Positions 37,427 through 47,021 are shown, numbered from the stretch's first letter. The stretch is 64,000 nt of DNA from Chryseobacterium sp. G0162 (GCF_003815715.1 NZ_CP033922.1:3086001-3150000); one strand, 5' to 3'. The notes: generated by a model not told the origin, from the sequence alone. Numbers and translations are program-made.

Positions 37427-40400
37427 ATGTCAAATAAAAATAAATCAAGTAGATTTAATAAAATAACCATCGGTTTAGCTTCACCGGAGTCTATTTTACA
37501 AGACTCAAGAGGGGAGGTTTTAAAGCCGGAAACTATTAACTACAGAACTCATAAGCCTGAAAGAGACGGGCTATTCTGTGAGAAAATCTTTGGTCCTGTA
37601 AAGGATTACGAATGTGCTTGTGGTAAATACAAGAGAATTCGTTACAAAGGGATCGTTTGTGACCGTTGTGGAGTAGAAGTTACTGAGAAAAAAGTAAGAA
37701 GAGAGAGAATCGGGCACATCAACCTTGTAGTTCCAATTGCACACATTTGGTATTTCCGTTCATTACCAAACAAAATCGGATACCTTCTTGGAATTCCTTC
37801 TAAGAAATTAGATATGATCATCTACTACGAAAGATATGTAGTGATTCAGCAAGGTATTGCTAAGAAATTAGACGGTTCTGATTTCGAGAACATGGAATTC
37901 CTTACAGAAGAAGAGTACCTTGACATCATGGAAACTCTTCCTGTAGAAAACCAATATCTTGACGATTCTGATCCAAACAAATTCATCGCTAAAATGGGTG
38001 CTGAAGCTGTTGAGGAATTATTAAAAAGAATTGATCTTGATGCATTGTCTTTCGACTTGAGACATAAAGCTCACAATGAAGGATCTAAGCAAAGAAGAAC
38101 TGAAGCTCTTAAGAGATTGAACGTTGTAGAAGCATTAAGAGGTGCTAATACAAGAATGATCAACAGACCAGAGTGGATGATTATGCGTGTGCTTCCTGTT
38201 ATCCCACCAGAACTAAGACCATTGGTTCCATTGGATGGAGGACGTTTCGCAACTTCTGACTTAAATGACCTTTATAGAAGAGTTATCATCAGAAATAACC
38301 GTTTGAAGAGATTATTGGAGATCAAAGCTCCTGAAGTAATCTTGAGAAACGAGAAGCGTATGCTTCAGGAATCAGTAGATTCATTATTCGATAACACAAG
38401 AAAATCGTCAGCTGTAAAATCTGAATCAAACAGACCATTGAAATCACTTTCTGATTCATTGAAAGGTAAGCAAGGTCGTTTCCGTCAGAACTTACTAGGG
38501 AAAAGGGTAGACTACTCTGCGCGTTCGGTAATTGTTGTAGGTCCAAACTTACAGCTTCACGAATGTGGTATTCCTAAAGATATGGCAGCTGAACTTTACA
38601 AACCATTCATCATTAGAAAACTAATCGAGAGAGGAATTGTAAAAACAGTAAAATCTGCGAAGAGAATTATCGATAGAAAAGAACCAGTAGTTTATGATAT
38701 CCTTGAAAACGTGATGAAAGGTCACCCGGTACTATTGAACAGGGCACCTACGCTTCACAGATTGGGTATTCAGGCTTTCCAACCTAAGATGATCGAAGGT
38801 AAAGCTATCCAACTACACCCGTTAGTAACTACGGCCTTCAATGCCGATTTCGATGGTGACCAGATGGCGGTACACTTACCGTTAGGACCAGAAGCGATCC
38901 TTGAAGCTCAGTTATTGATGTTAGGTTCTCAGAACATCTTGAACCCTGCAAACGGTTCTCCAATTACAGTACCTTCTCAGGACATGGTTCTTGGTCTTTA
39001 TTTCATGACTAAAGAATTAAGTTCTACAGAAGATATGAAAGTAAAAGGAGAAGGTCTTGCTTTCTATTCTCCTGAAGAAGCGGAAATCGCTTATGCAGAA
39101 GGTAGAGTTTCATTAAATGCTAAGGTAAGATGTAGACTACCAGTTAAAGAAGACGGTGTAATCGTAACAAGATTGATCGAAACTTCTGTAGGTAGAATCT
39201 TATTCAACCAAATTGTACCTAAGCAAGTAGGATATATCAATGAACTTTTGACTAAGAAATCATTGAGAAACGTTATCGGTAAGATCCTTGCTGATACAGA
39301 TTTCCCTACTACAGTGAAGTTCTTGGATGCAATGAAAGATCTAGGATATTCAAACGCATTCAAAGGAGGTCTGTCGTTCTCTCTAGGAGATATCGTAGTA
39401 CCTGTGGAGAAAAAGCAGATGATTGCTACTTCAATTGAAACTGTAGACGAAATTAGAGCTAACTATAACATGGGTCTAATTACCGATACAGAACGTTATA
39501 ACCAGGTAATCGACGTTTGGACTAATACCAACGCTGGATTAACTGAAATGATCATGAGCAGAATGAAAACTGACCAAGGTGGTTTCAACTCTGTATATAT
39601 GATGCTTGACTCTGGGGCGAGGGGTTCTAAGGAACAGATCCGTCAGTTATCAGGGATGAGAGGTTTGATGGCGAAACCGCAAAAAGCTGGTTCTACCGGT
39701 GCGGAGATCATCGAAAACCCGATCCTTGCTAACTTTAAGGAAGGTCTTTCCATCTTGGAATACTTTATCTCTACCCACGGTGCTCGTAAGGGTCTTGCGG
39801 ATACCGCACTTAAGACTGCCGATGCGGGTTACTTAACGAGAAGACTAGTAGACGTTGCACAGGACGTTATCGTTACAGAAGACGACTGTGGAACTTTAAG
39901 AGGTACAGAAGTTACTGCATTGAAGAAAAATGATGAGATCGTTGAAAGAATCTCTGAAAGAATCTTAGGTAGAGTATCTCTTCATAATATTTATGACCCT
40001 GAGTCTGATGAGCTAATTGCTAGTGCAGATCAGGTAATCATTGAAGAATTAGCTAAGAGAATTGAAGAAGCAGGTTTAGAAGCTGTTGAAGTACGTTCTC
40101 CACTTACTTGTGAAGCTAAAAAAGGTATCTGTGCGAAATGTTACGGTAGAAACTTAGCAACAGGTAAAGTAATTCACATGGGTGAAGCGGTAGGTGTAAT
40201 TGCAGCACAGTCAATTGGGGAACCAGGTACTCAGCTTACGTTGAGAACCTTCCACCAAGGGGGTACTGCAGGTAACGTATCAGAAAACCCATCTATTGTT
40301 GCAAGAAGAGATGGTATCGTAGAAATGGACGAAGTAAGAACAATTACTTCTGAAGATGAAAACGGTAATACAGCTGAGGTTGTAGTTTCTCGTTCAACAG

Positions 40401-41692
40401 AATTCAGATTAGTTGCTGATAATGAGTCTAGAACTCCATTAATGGTAGCTAACGTACCTTACGGATCTATATTATCTGTTAAACCAGGTGATAAAGTGAA
40501 GAAAGGTGATATGATCTGTAGATGGGATCCGTATAACGCGGTTATCATTGCTGAAACTTCAGGTAAGGTAGAATACGAGGATATCATCCAGGGTATTTCA
40601 TTCCAACTTGAAATTGACGAACAGACAGGATTCGAAGAGAAAGTAATCTCTGAATCTAGAAATAAGAAAGCCGTACCTACCCTGAAGGTGGTAGACTCTA
40701 AAGGTGTTGAGCAAAAAGCTTACAACTTACCGGTAGGAGCCCACTTAATGGTAAACGATGGTGAAAAAATTAAGGCTGGTAAAGTCTTAATCAAAATCCC
40801 AAGAAAATCTGCAAAAGCAGGGGATATCACCGGAGGTCTTCCGAGAGTTACCGAATTATTCGAAGCAAGAAACCCTTCAAACCCAGCGGTTGTTACTGAA
40901 ATCGACGGGGTAGTTTCTTACGGAAAAATTAAGAGAGGTAACCGTGAATTGATCGTTGAAGCTAAAACTGGAGAAAGAAAAATTTACTTAGTTAAATTAT
41001 CTAACCAGATCTTAGTACAGGAGAATGACTTCGTGAGAGCTGGTTCGCCACTTTCTGACGGTTCAATCACTCCAGACGATATCTTAAGAATTAAAGGTCC
41101 AACAGCAGTTCAGGAATACTTAGTAAATGAGATTCAGGAAGTTTACCGTCTACAGGGGGTAAAAATCGACGACAAGCACTTCGAAATCATCGTAAGACAG
41201 ATGATGACAAAAGTATCTATCGTAGATGGAGGTGATACTCAATTCCTGGAAGGAGCTCTTGAGCACAAGTATGACTTCTTGGAAGAAAACAACAGAGTAT
41301 TCGGTCTTAAAGTAGTAGTTGATGCTGGTGATTCTAAAGAATTCCAACCAGGTCAGATGATTACTGCAAGAGAATTGAGAGATGAGAACTCTAAGTTGAG
41401 ACGTGAAGATCAAAGTTTAGTAGAAGTAAGAGAAGCTCTTCCTGCTACGGCAACTCCTGTACTACAAGGTATTACAAGAGCAGCACTTCAAACGAAATCG
41501 TTCATGTCTGCAGCATCGTTCCAGGAAACAACTAAAGTACTTAACGAAGCGGCAGTTGCTGGTAAGATAGATGATCTTAACGGTCTTAAAGAAAATGTAA
41601 TTGTAGGACACAGAATTCCTGCAGGTACAGGTCTTAAAGAGTATCAGAATGTTATTGTAGGTTCTAAGAAAGAATTCGAAGACCTTAACTAA
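37427..41692 (+). CDS. rpoC: DNA-directed RNA polymerase subunit beta'
   Basis: The 1421-residue beta' subunit. The N-terminal zinc ribbon has [22 protein letters not shown]. The active-site magnesium loop is [15 protein letters not shown]. The bridge helix and trigger loop region contain [19 protein letters not shown] and [17 protein letters not shown]. The second zinc site has [13 protein letters not shown]. It is followed after 87 bp by a DUF3467 gene. Confidence 0.99.
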   Translation: MSNKNKSSRFNKITIGLASPESILQDSRGEVLKPETINYRTHKPERDGLFCEKIFGPVKDYECACGKYKRIRYKGIVCDRCGVEVTEKKVRRERIGHINLVVPIAHIWYFRSLPNKIGYLLGIPSKKLDMIIYYERYVVIQQGIAKKLDGSDFENMEFLTEEEYLDIMETLPVENQYLDDSDPNKFIAKMGAEAVEELLKRIDLDALSFDLRHKAHNEGSKQRRTEALKRLNVVEALRGANTRMINRPEWMIMRVLPVIPPELRPLVPLDGGRFATSDLNDLYRRVIIRNNRLKRLLEIKAPEVILRNEKRMLQESVDSLFDNTRKSSAVKSESNRPLKSLSDSLKGKQGRFRQNLLGKRVDYSARSVIVVGPNLQLHECGIPKDMAAELYKPFIIRKLIERGIVKTVKSAKRIIDRKEPVVYDILENVMKGHPVLLNRAPTLHRLGIQAFQPKMIEGKAIQLHPLVTTAFNADFDGDQMAVHLPLGPEAILEAQLLMLGSQNILNPANGSPITVPSQDMVLGLYFMTKELSSTEDMKVKGEGLAFYSPEEAEIAYAEGRVSLNAKVRCRLPVKEDGVIVTRLIETSVGRILFNQIVPKQVGYINELLTKKSLRNVIGKILADTDFPTTVKFLDAMKDLGYSNAFKGGLSFSLGDIVVPVEKKQMIATSIETVDEIRANYNMGLITDTERYNQVIDVWTNTNAGLTEMIMSRMKTDQGGFNSVYMMLDSGARGSKEQIRQLSGMRGLMAKPQKAGSTGAEIIENPILANFKEGLSILEYFISTHGARKGLADTALKTADAGYLTRRLVDVAQDVIVTEDDCGTLRGTEVTALKKNDEIVERISERILGRVSLHNIYDPESDELIASADQVIIEELAKRIEEAGLEAVEVRSPLTCEAKKGICAKCYGRNLATGKVIHMGEAVGVIAAQSIGEPGTQLTLRTFHQGGTAGNVSENPSIVARRDGIVEMDEVRTITSEDENGNTAEVVVSRSTEFRLVADNESRTPLMVANVPYGSILSVKPGDKVKKGDMICRWDPYNAVIIAETSGKVEYEDIIQGISFQLEIDEQTGFEEKVISESRNKKAVPTLKVVDSKGVEQKAYNLPVGAHLMVNDGEKIKAGKVLIKIPRKSAKAGDITGGLPRVTELFEARNPSNPAVVTEIDGVVSYGKIKRGNRELIVEAKTGERKIYLVKLSNQILVQENDFVRAGSPLSDGSITPDDILRIKGPTAVQEYLVNEIQEVYRLQGVKIDDKHFEIIVRQMMTKVSIVDGGDTQFLEGALEHKYDFLEENNRVFGLKVVVDAGDSKEFQPGQMITARELRDENSKLRREDQSLVEVREALPATATPVLQGITRAALQTKSFMSAASFQETTKVLNEAAVAGKIDDLNGLKENVIVGHRIPAGTGLKEYQNVIVGSKKEFEDLN

Positions 41693-41779
41693 AATTAATG
41701 ATTTGAAATTTGGGATTTGAAATTATTTTTATATTTTCACAATCTCAAATTTCGAATTTTAAAAACATAATTTATAACA
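41693..41779 (+). repeat. AT-rich inverted repeat after rpoC
   Basis: GAAATTTGGGATT (near 41705) is matched by an inverted copy AATCTCAAATTTC (near 41742). It resembles the heptad repeats in the rpoBC gap in style (AAATTTG/AAATCTG). Confidence 0.6.
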
Positions 41780-42085
41780 ATGGACAACAATCAAAATCCA
41801 CAAGACGGAAACATCAACATTGAATTAAACGAAATGGTAGCTGCTGGTATCTATGCTAACTTAGCTTTAGTAAACCACTCTCCATCTGAATTTGTAGTAG
41901 ACTTTATTCAGTTGATGCCAGGTGTTCAGCAAGCTAAAGTAAGATCAAGAGTAATTCTTGCTCCACTTCACGCTAAAAGAGTATTAAGCGCTCTTCAACA
42001 GAACATTGCTAACTACGAGCAGCAGTTTGGAGAAATCAAAGAAGTTGAGCCTTTCGTATTAGGAGGAAACAACGTACAAGCTTAA
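41780..42085 (+). CDS. DUF3467 domain protein
   Basis: A 101-residue acidic cytosolic protein that I assign to DUF3467 from its central pattern: GIYANLALVNHSPSEFVVDFIQL then VRSRVILAPLHAKRVLSALQQNI. This family commonly follows rpoC in Bacteroidota; its function is not known. The position suggests a link with transcription or translation, which is an inference only. A strong terminator follows. Confidence 0.85.
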   Translation: MDNNQNPQDGNINIELNEMVAAGIYANLALVNHSPSEFVVDFIQLMPGVQQAKVRSRVILAPLHAKRVLSALQQNIANYEQQFGEIKEVEPFVLGGNNVQA

Positions 42086-42110
42086 GATTTTTCTTACAAT
42101 AAAATAAGAA

Positions 42111-42140
42111 TACCCTGGTTTTTGCCAGGGTATTTTTTTT
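42111..42140 (+). terminator. Terminator of the rpoBC-DUF3467 unit
   Basis: TACCCTGG TTTTTG CCAGGGTA hairpin followed by eight T. Confidence 0.9.
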
Positions 42141-42158
42141 GTTACATATTATTAATAG

Positions 42159-42174
42159 TGTGAATTATTTCATA
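42159..42174 (+). promoter_or_regulatory. Possible CRP-like site upstream of the regulator gene
   Basis: TGTGA-N6-TCATA, one mismatch from a symmetric TGTGA-N6-TCACA. It lies about 110 nt before the predicted start of the regulator transcript, far for direct control. Confidence 0.35.
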
Positions 42175-42300
42175 GTAAAATATTTATGTTATTAGCTTTT
42201 TTCGTGTTGTTTGTTTATTGATAATCGTAAAATTTTATTTTAATGATGGATTAATTGCCCTATTTTTTATATTTGTTATAAAATATTGACAGAAAAGGAT

Positions 42301-42948
42301 ATGAGCAATCAATTTATTATTCAAAAATTCGGTTTTTTGGGAAATGACTTTGTGGATGAGCTTCAGAGGCATGCTATTGTAACAGAAATAAAGTCTAAAA
42401 CCGAAATAGTAAGAGAGGGACAAAAAAATAAATATGTACCCTTTTTAGTAAAAGGGTCTATCAAAGTTTTTACACTCAATGACGGAAGGGAGCTGATCTA
42501 TTATTATATTAAAGAAAGTGATAGCTGTCTGATGACTTTCTCATCTATTTTTACAGACTACATAAGTAGGGTATACGCTGTAGCGGAAGAGGATTCTGAA
42601 GCATTATTAATTCCAGTTTCCATCATGCATAGTTGGCTGCTGAAATTTCCAGAGATTAACAAATTGTTTTATCATGAATATGACAGACGATTTTCCGAAG
42701 TCATGAATATGGTCAATGATGCCGTTTTTCACCGTCTGGATAAAAGAGTTCTTAATTATATCAAACAACAAATTTCCATTACGGGAAACAATCCTATAAA
42801 AATTACACACAGAGAGATTGCTAATAATCTTGGAACTTCCAGGGAAGTTGTAAGCAGGGTTTTGAAAAAAATTGAAAGTGATGGAGATATTTTACAAACA
42901 AGAGAAGGAATAAAAGTCGCTGTAAATGAAAATGTTAGATTGTTCTAA
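42301..42948 (+). CDS. CRP/FNR-family transcriptional regulator
   Basis: A 215-residue regulator with an N-terminal cyclic-nucleotide-binding-like beta-barrel (about 20-120), a long dimer helix and a C-terminal winged helix. I chose ATG 42301 (upstream GAAAAGGA) over TTG 42286. The recognition helix, THREIANNLGTSREVVSRVLKK, has the R-E-x3-R arrangement (SREVVSR) that in E. coli CRP (SRETVGR) reads GTGA. It lacks the N-terminal Cys cluster of Fe-S FNR. The effector is unknown. A TATATTTG -7 element is at 42268-42275. A redox operon follows with a GTGA-N6-TCAC site, so it probably controls that operon. Confidence 0.88.
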   Translation: MSNQFIIQKFGFLGNDFVDELQRHAIVTEIKSKTEIVREGQKNKYVPFLVKGSIKVFTLNDGRELIYYYIKESDSCLMTFSSIFTDYISRVYAVAEEDSEALLIPVSIMHSWLLKFPEINKLFYHEYDRRFSEVMNMVNDAVFHRLDKRVLNYIKQQISITGNNPIKITHREIANNLGTSREVVSRVLKKIESDGDILQTREGIKVAVNENVRLF

Positions 42949-43000
42949 TTTATATTGTTATAAATGTTTTTAGTTTTGATTGATAAAAACTATGCCCTTG

Positions 43001-43045
43001 GTGACTTTTATCACATATATTTGAATTGATAACACGATAGATTTG
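43001..43045 (+). promoter_or_regulatory. CRP-like operator and promoter of the redox operon
   Basis: GTGACTTTTATCAC at 43001-43014 is a perfect GTGA-N6-TCAC palindrome. Two -7 candidates follow: TATATTTG at 43016-43023 and TAGATTTG at 43038-43045. With the second one, and a start about 4 nt after its G, the palindrome centres near -41, the usual place for a CRP-type activator. With the first one the site would sit over the promoter and suggest repression. Confidence 0.6.
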
Positions 43046-43074
43046 TTATATCATAATTTAATACAAATTGTAGT

Positions 43075-43917
43075 ATGACAAAAGCTCTCTTATTTTTGTC
43101 GATGCTTTCATCAGTCTTTGCTTTTGCACAGGAAGATCTGCTAAAAGATATCGATACTATCAAAACCAATACGGATACCTCACAACCTGCTTTTAAAGCC
43201 TTGCAGATTGTGACCGGGCAATCTACTAAACTTGCTGCCAAAAAAGAATGGTATATGGTGGTGGCACACCGGTTCGGGGATGTAAGTGCCGGATTTAAAG
43301 ATTTTTTCGGGCTGGATAATGCCTCTACTAAATTGGGCGTTATTTATGGGCTTACAGATGGCATCTCCTTAAGCTTGTCCCGTGAAACCAATATGAAAAC
43401 CTTTGAAGGAGCCATAAAGTATAGATTGGTAAGACAAAATGAGAACTTTCCGGTAGATATTGTAGGCTACCACGTAATGGGCGCCAATACAGCCCTTGAT
43501 AAAGACACTTATCCATATCTTCGATTTAGTGATAGATTGTCTTACCTTACACAAGCTTTGATTTCCAGAGGGTTTAGTGATAAACTTTCATTACAATTTA
43601 CACCTTCATATGTACATAAAAATCTTTATGAGCCAACTATTGAAGATAAAAACCAATTTTTAGCAGGTTTGGGTGGACGTTATAAAATTTCAAAAAGAGT
43701 TTCTGTAAATGCAGAATATTTTGTGAATTTCGACAATCACAGTTTCTATAAGAATCCACTGTCTTTAGGGCTGGATATAGAAACCGGGGGACATATTTTC
43801 CAGCTTTTATTTACAAATTCCCAGATCAATTCAGATATCGGATATCTTACCAATGCATCCGGAAATTGGGGAAAAGGACACATTTTCTTTGGGTTTAACC
43901 TTTATAGAGTTTTTTAA
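43075..43917 (+). CDS. DUF5777-type outer membrane beta-barrel protein
   Basis: A 280-residue protein with a signal peptide (about 1-19, ending FAFAQ) and alternating-residue strands through to a C-terminal aromatic (LYRVF), typical of outer-membrane barrels. Segments such as VVAHRFGDVS, FGLDNASTKLGVIYGLTDGISLSLSR and FFGFNLYRVF match the DUF5777 family as I know it. This family often sits next to haem c lipoproteins and YceI proteins in Bacteroidota, as here. The function is unknown. Its stop is one base before the next ATG. Confidence 0.75.
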   Translation: MTKALLFLSMLSSVFAFAQEDLLKDIDTIKTNTDTSQPAFKALQIVTGQSTKLAAKKEWYMVVAHRFGDVSAGFKDFFGLDNASTKLGVIYGLTDGISLSLSRETNMKTFEGAIKYRLVRQNENFPVDIVGYHVMGANTALDKDTYPYLRFSDRLSYLTQALISRGFSDKLSLQFTPSYVHKNLYEPTIEDKNQFLAGLGGRYKISKRVSVNAEYFVNFDNHSFYKNPLSLGLDIETGGHIFQLLFTNSQINSDIGYLTNASGNWGKGHIFFGFNLYRVF

Positions 43918-44263
43918 TATGAAAAAAGTAATATACCTGCTCGCTCTATCATTTGCAGCAATCACTATTGCCTGTGAAAGCAGAACCTATGAAGAAATTT
44001 CAGAAAATACCCCCATCATATTGCCAGTGAAATATACAACAGATATAAAGCCGATTATGGATAACAACTGCATTTCTTTGGGTTTAACCTTTATAGAGCT
44101 TTTTAATATGAAAAAAGTAATATACCTGCTCGCTCTATCATTTGCAGCAATCACTATTGCCTGTGAAAGCAGAACCTATGAAGAAATTTCAGAAAATACC
44201 CCCATCATATTGCCAGTGAAATATACAACAGATATAAAGCCGATTATGGATAACAACTGCATT
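43884..44263 (+). repeat. 189-bp in-frame tandem duplication in the haem lipoprotein gene
   Basis: Copy 1 (43884-44072) and copy 2 (44073-44261) have a period of exactly 189 bp (63 codons) and differ by one base that I can find (T43910 / C44099). A 2-bp TT is shared at the junction. The unit contains the end of the DUF5777 gene, the start codon, the lipoprotein signal and the first 33 or so mature residues of the next gene. Confidence 0.95.
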
Positions 44264-44455
44264 GGCTGTCATTCTGCAGGAAGTTTTAAACCTTTAGTCA
44301 CTTATGACCAGGTGAAAAATAATATAGACGGGATTTTAGACCGCATTCAAAGGGCAAATGGTGATCCACTGAAAATGCCTAAAGGAGGTTCACTATCTGC
44401 AACTCAAATTAATATGTTCATCAAATGGAAATCTGATGGGTTAACTGAAAACTAA
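43919..44455 (+). CDS. Haem c-type lipoprotein with duplicated N-terminus
   Basis: From ATG 43919 the frame runs for 178 residues and contains two copies of MKKVIYLLALSFAAITIAC, joined by SLGLTFIELFN. From the second ATG at 44108 the product is a normal-looking 115-residue lipoprotein: acylated C19, a haem-binding CIGCH at 51-55 and a likely distal Met in LKMPKGG (M90). Copy 1 stops matching before the CxxCH, so only one haem site exists. Which start is used is not decided by sequence; both have the same local context. The protein is probably a small electron carrier attached to the envelope. Confidence 0.75.
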   Translation: MKKVIYLLALSFAAITIACESRTYEEISENTPIILPVKYTTDIKPIMDNNCISLGLTFIELFNMKKVIYLLALSFAAITIACESRTYEEISENTPIILPVKYTTDIKPIMDNNCIGCHSAGSFKPLVTYDQVKNNIDGILDRIQRANGDPLKMPKGGSLSATQINMFIKWKSDGLTEN

Positions 44456-44466
44456 AAAGATTTGAT

Positions 44467-45009
44467 ATGAAAAAATTAACACTATTAAGCGTATTTCTAT
44501 TATTTGCAGGTTATATTTCTGCCCAGAAATACAGTTCCAAAACCGGTAAACTAACATTTGAAGCATCAGTACCCCTTTTTGATGATATCTATGCCCAGGA
44601 TGACAATAATCTGGTTATTCTTAATGCCGATACCGGGGAAATGGCATCTGTTTCTGTTGTTAAAAACTTTCATTTTAAAACCAAATTAATGGAAGAACAT
44701 TTCAATGAAAGTTATGCTGAATCTGCCAAATATCCTAAAACAACATTTAAAGGAAAAATTGTAGGCTTTGACAAGTCAAAGTTAACAACCAGCCCACAGA
44801 AATATACCGTTCAGGGAACCTTAAATTTCCATGGAGTAGATAAAGCGATAACCTCTGCCGCTTCAATGTATACAAAGGATGGTAAAATTTACATGCAAGG
44901 AAGCTTTGTGGCAAAACCAGCAGATTATAAAGTAACCATACCTAAGATGGTTACTAAAAAAATTGCTGAAAATGTAAATGTTGAATATACCTATACACTG
45001 ATAAAATGA
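44467..45009 (+). CDS. YceI-family periplasmic protein
   Basis: A 180-residue protein with a signal peptide (about 1-19, ending YISAQ) and a YceI-type lipocalin fold that binds isoprenoids or similar lipids in known members. Typical segments are NFHFKTKLMEEHFNESYAE, YPKTTFKGKIVGF and TVQGTLNFHGVDK. YceI proteins are often near cytochromes. Its stop overlaps the next start (ATGA at 45006). Confidence 0.88.
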   Translation: MKKLTLLSVFLLFAGYISAQKYSSKTGKLTFEASVPLFDDIYAQDDNNLVILNADTGEMASVSVVKNFHFKTKLMEEHFNESYAESAKYPKTTFKGKIVGFDKSKLTTSPQKYTVQGTLNFHGVDKAITSAASMYTKDGKIYMQGSFVAKPADYKVTIPKMVTKKIAENVNVEYTYTLIK

Positions 45010-45530
45010 GAAGCCTGATTATAACAATAAGTCTATTTCTGGGATCTTTATTGTTGGCCCAGGAAAAAGCAAAATCAATATTTGATATTGCCAGAAGCGG
45101 AACCGTAGCGGAAGTAAAAGACCTAATGAAACAGAATCCTGATATCATCAATCAAACCAATGAAAATGGTTTTTCCCCTCTTATTCTGGCTTGCTACAGA
45201 GGAAATGTAGAAGTGGCTGAATTTTTAATACACCATGTAAAGGATGTAAACTATAAAAGCAAAGAAGGAACAGCCCTGGCAGGTCTTTCTGTAAAATACA
45301 ACAGAAAGCTGGCTGAAGATTTACTGAAGAAAAATGCAGATCCTAATATTGCTGATGATACGGGGTCTACACCATTATTTTGGGCTGTAAAATTCGGAAA
45401 TAAAGAACTCATTGAACTCTTGCTTCAATATAAAGCCGATAAATCAATAAAAGATTCAATGGGAATGACCCCTTTTGAATATGCTTTACAAACGCATAAA
45501 GAAGAAATTATTAACATCTTAAAAAAATGA
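45006..45530 (+). CDS. Exported ankyrin-repeat protein
   Basis: A 174-residue protein with a signal peptide (about 1-19, ending LLLAQ) and about four ankyrin repeats: NENGFSPLILACYRGNVEVAEFLI, GTALAGLSVKYNRKLAEDLLKK, DTGSTPLFWAVKFGNKELIELLL and DSMGMTPFEYALQTHKEEI (each quoted in part of the repeat). Periplasmic ankyrin proteins occur near peroxidase and catalase genes in other bacteria. Here it is embedded in a haem/YceI operon. Confidence 0.85.
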   Translation: MRSLIITISLFLGSLLLAQEKAKSIFDIARSGTVAEVKDLMKQNPDIINQTNENGFSPLILACYRGNVEVAEFLIHHVKDVNYKSKEGTALAGLSVKYNRKLAEDLLKKNADPNIADDTGSTPLFWAVKFGNKELIELLLQYKADKSIKDSMGMTPFEYALQTHKEEIINILKK

Positions 45531-45533
45531 CGC

Positions 45534-46280
45534 ATGAAAAAAACTTTACTTACACTAGGATTGCTCATCGCGAATTTTACATGGGCGCAGTTTTCGTCAG
45601 GAACGGTAACCCTTCCGGTTACGGGTATGACGGTAAAATTAGATACAACCCCCACGGGGGTAACTCTTACGTTAACCGGGGATAGTAATTCCATGCTTGG
45701 AATCGGGTTTGGAACTGTAGGAATGGCCTCAGGGTCAGATGGATTTATCTATAATGCTTCTGCTAACAGGGATTATACATTTATAGGGAAGACAACACCA
45801 AATGCAGATCCTAGTCAGGATTGGACGGAAACCTCTAATACGGTATCCGGAAGTACAAGAACTATTGTGGCAACAAGAAGTCTTTCCGGAGGAGCCGGTG
45901 ATTTTGCCATTGCGAATGCGGCAGGAACAATCAATATCTTTTATGCACGTAAAACCGGTAATACTTTAGGATATCATGATGTAGGAAGAGACTATGCCAC
46001 TTTAACAATGGCTTCCAGCACTTTATCAACAAATGAAATTGCTGCTGCTGAAAAAAATAAAGTTTCCCTTTATCCTAATCCGGCAAAGACAACTGTGAAT
46101 TTCAAAAATGTTGACAAGATAAGCTCTCTTGAGATTTATGATGCAACAGGGAGAAAAATGAAATCTGTAAAACCGGATGGAGAAAATATAAGTGTTGAAG
46201 ATCTTAAACCGGGAATTTATTATTTTGAAATCAAACTGAAAGAGGGAACCCTGTCCTACGAAAAGTTAATCAAAGAATAA
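45534..46280 (+). CDS. DOMON-like secreted protein with T9SS sorting domain
   Basis: A 248-residue protein with a signal peptide (about 1-19, ending TWAQF). The middle (about 25-165) has MLGIGFGTVGMASGSDGFIYN, then a strand-rich region ending TINIFYARKTG and YHDVGRD, which resembles DOMON domains that bind haem or sugars. The assignment is by pattern only. The C-terminus is a type A sorting domain (SLYPNPAKTTVNF, LEIYDATGRKMKS, GIYYFEIKLKEG). It is the last gene of the redox operon and starts 3 nt after the ankyrin gene. Confidence 0.75.
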   Translation: MKKTLLTLGLLIANFTWAQFSSGTVTLPVTGMTVKLDTTPTGVTLTLTGDSNSMLGIGFGTVGMASGSDGFIYNASANRDYTFIGKTTPNADPSQDWTETSNTVSGSTRTIVATRSLSGGAGDFAIANAAGTINIFYARKTGNTLGYHDVGRDYATLTMASSTLSTNEIAAAEKNKVSLYPNPAKTTVNFKNVDKISSLEIYDATGRKMKSVKPDGENISVEDLKPGIYYFEIKLKEGTLSYEKLIKE

Positions 46281-46305
46281 AAAAACACATCCAAATATTT
46301 TTAAT

Positions 46306-46338
46306 AATACCTCTGATTTTTCGGAGGTATTGTTTTTT
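46306..46338 (+). terminator. Terminator of the redox operon
   Basis: AATACCTCTGA / TCGGAGGTATT hairpin (one mismatch) followed by TGTTTTTT. Confidence 0.8.
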
Positions 46339-46392
46339 ATGATTGGAGCGGGCTTGTTGGCTTTATTCAAGGGTTTCCTGCTTGTTTTTTTA

Positions 46393-46400
46393 TATATTTG
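46393..46400 (+). promoter_or_regulatory. -7 element before the GrpB-family gene
   Basis: TATATTTG, 13-19 nt before the two candidate ATG codons, which excludes the TTG at 46398 as a start. Confidence 0.55.
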
Positions 46401-46418
46401 TATAGTAAGCGGATGCCA

Positions 46419-47021
46419 ATGAAAGTTAGTTTTGAAAAATACAATCCATGCTGGAAAAATCAGTTTGAATCCATTAAAAACGAACTGAAAGAAAGTATAG
46501 GCTTCTTAAATCCCAGCATAGAACATATCGGGAGCACCTCTGTAAAAGGTTTATCAGCAAAACCCATTATAGACATTATGATTGGAGTGAAAGATGAATC
46601 AGAACTCGATAAAGTTCCTCCTTTATTACAGGGAAAAGATTACATCTATTACCAAAAGTATAATGAAGATATGCCGTATCGCCGTTTTTTCATTAAGCTA
46701 ACGGATAAACCTCAGAACTTGGGATTTCCGGAAATTATTTATCCGGAAGATGAAATTCCTGAAGAACTTCACGACCACAACCTTCGTTTAGCTCATATTC
46801 ATACCATTCCTGTTTCATCAGAACATTGGCTTCGCCATATTGCATTCCGCGATTATCTTCGTACCCATCCCGAAGTAAGAGAGGAATATCAGCAATTAAA
46901 AGAAAATCTCAGCACAATGGATTGGTTTGACGGCAATGATTATAATAAAGGAAAAGATCCGTTTATCAAAAGAGAAGAAAAAAATGCTGTTCAATGGTAT
47001 TTAAATAATCAGAAACTTTAA
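46419..47021 (+). CDS. GrpB/UPF0157 family protein
   Basis: A 200-residue cytosolic protein with the signature EHIGSTSVKGLSAKPIIDIMI near residues 33-53, typical of the GrpB family (nucleotidyltransferase-like fold). Later segments include YRRFFIKL, HLRLAHIH-like residues and HIAFRDYLRTHPEVREEY. No substrate is known. I prefer ATG 46419; the in-frame ATG at 46413 is nearly equal. It begins a three-gene unit with the deaminase-like and GNAT genes. Confidence 0.85.
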   Translation: MKVSFEKYNPCWKNQFESIKNELKESIGFLNPSIEHIGSTSVKGLSAKPIIDIMIGVKDESELDKVPPLLQGKDYIYYQKYNEDMPYRRFFIKLTDKPQNLGFPEIIYPEDEIPEELHDHNLRLAHIHTIPVSSEHWLRHIAFRDYLRTHPEVREEYQQLKENLSTMDWFDGNDYNKGKDPFIKREEKNAVQWYLNNQKL

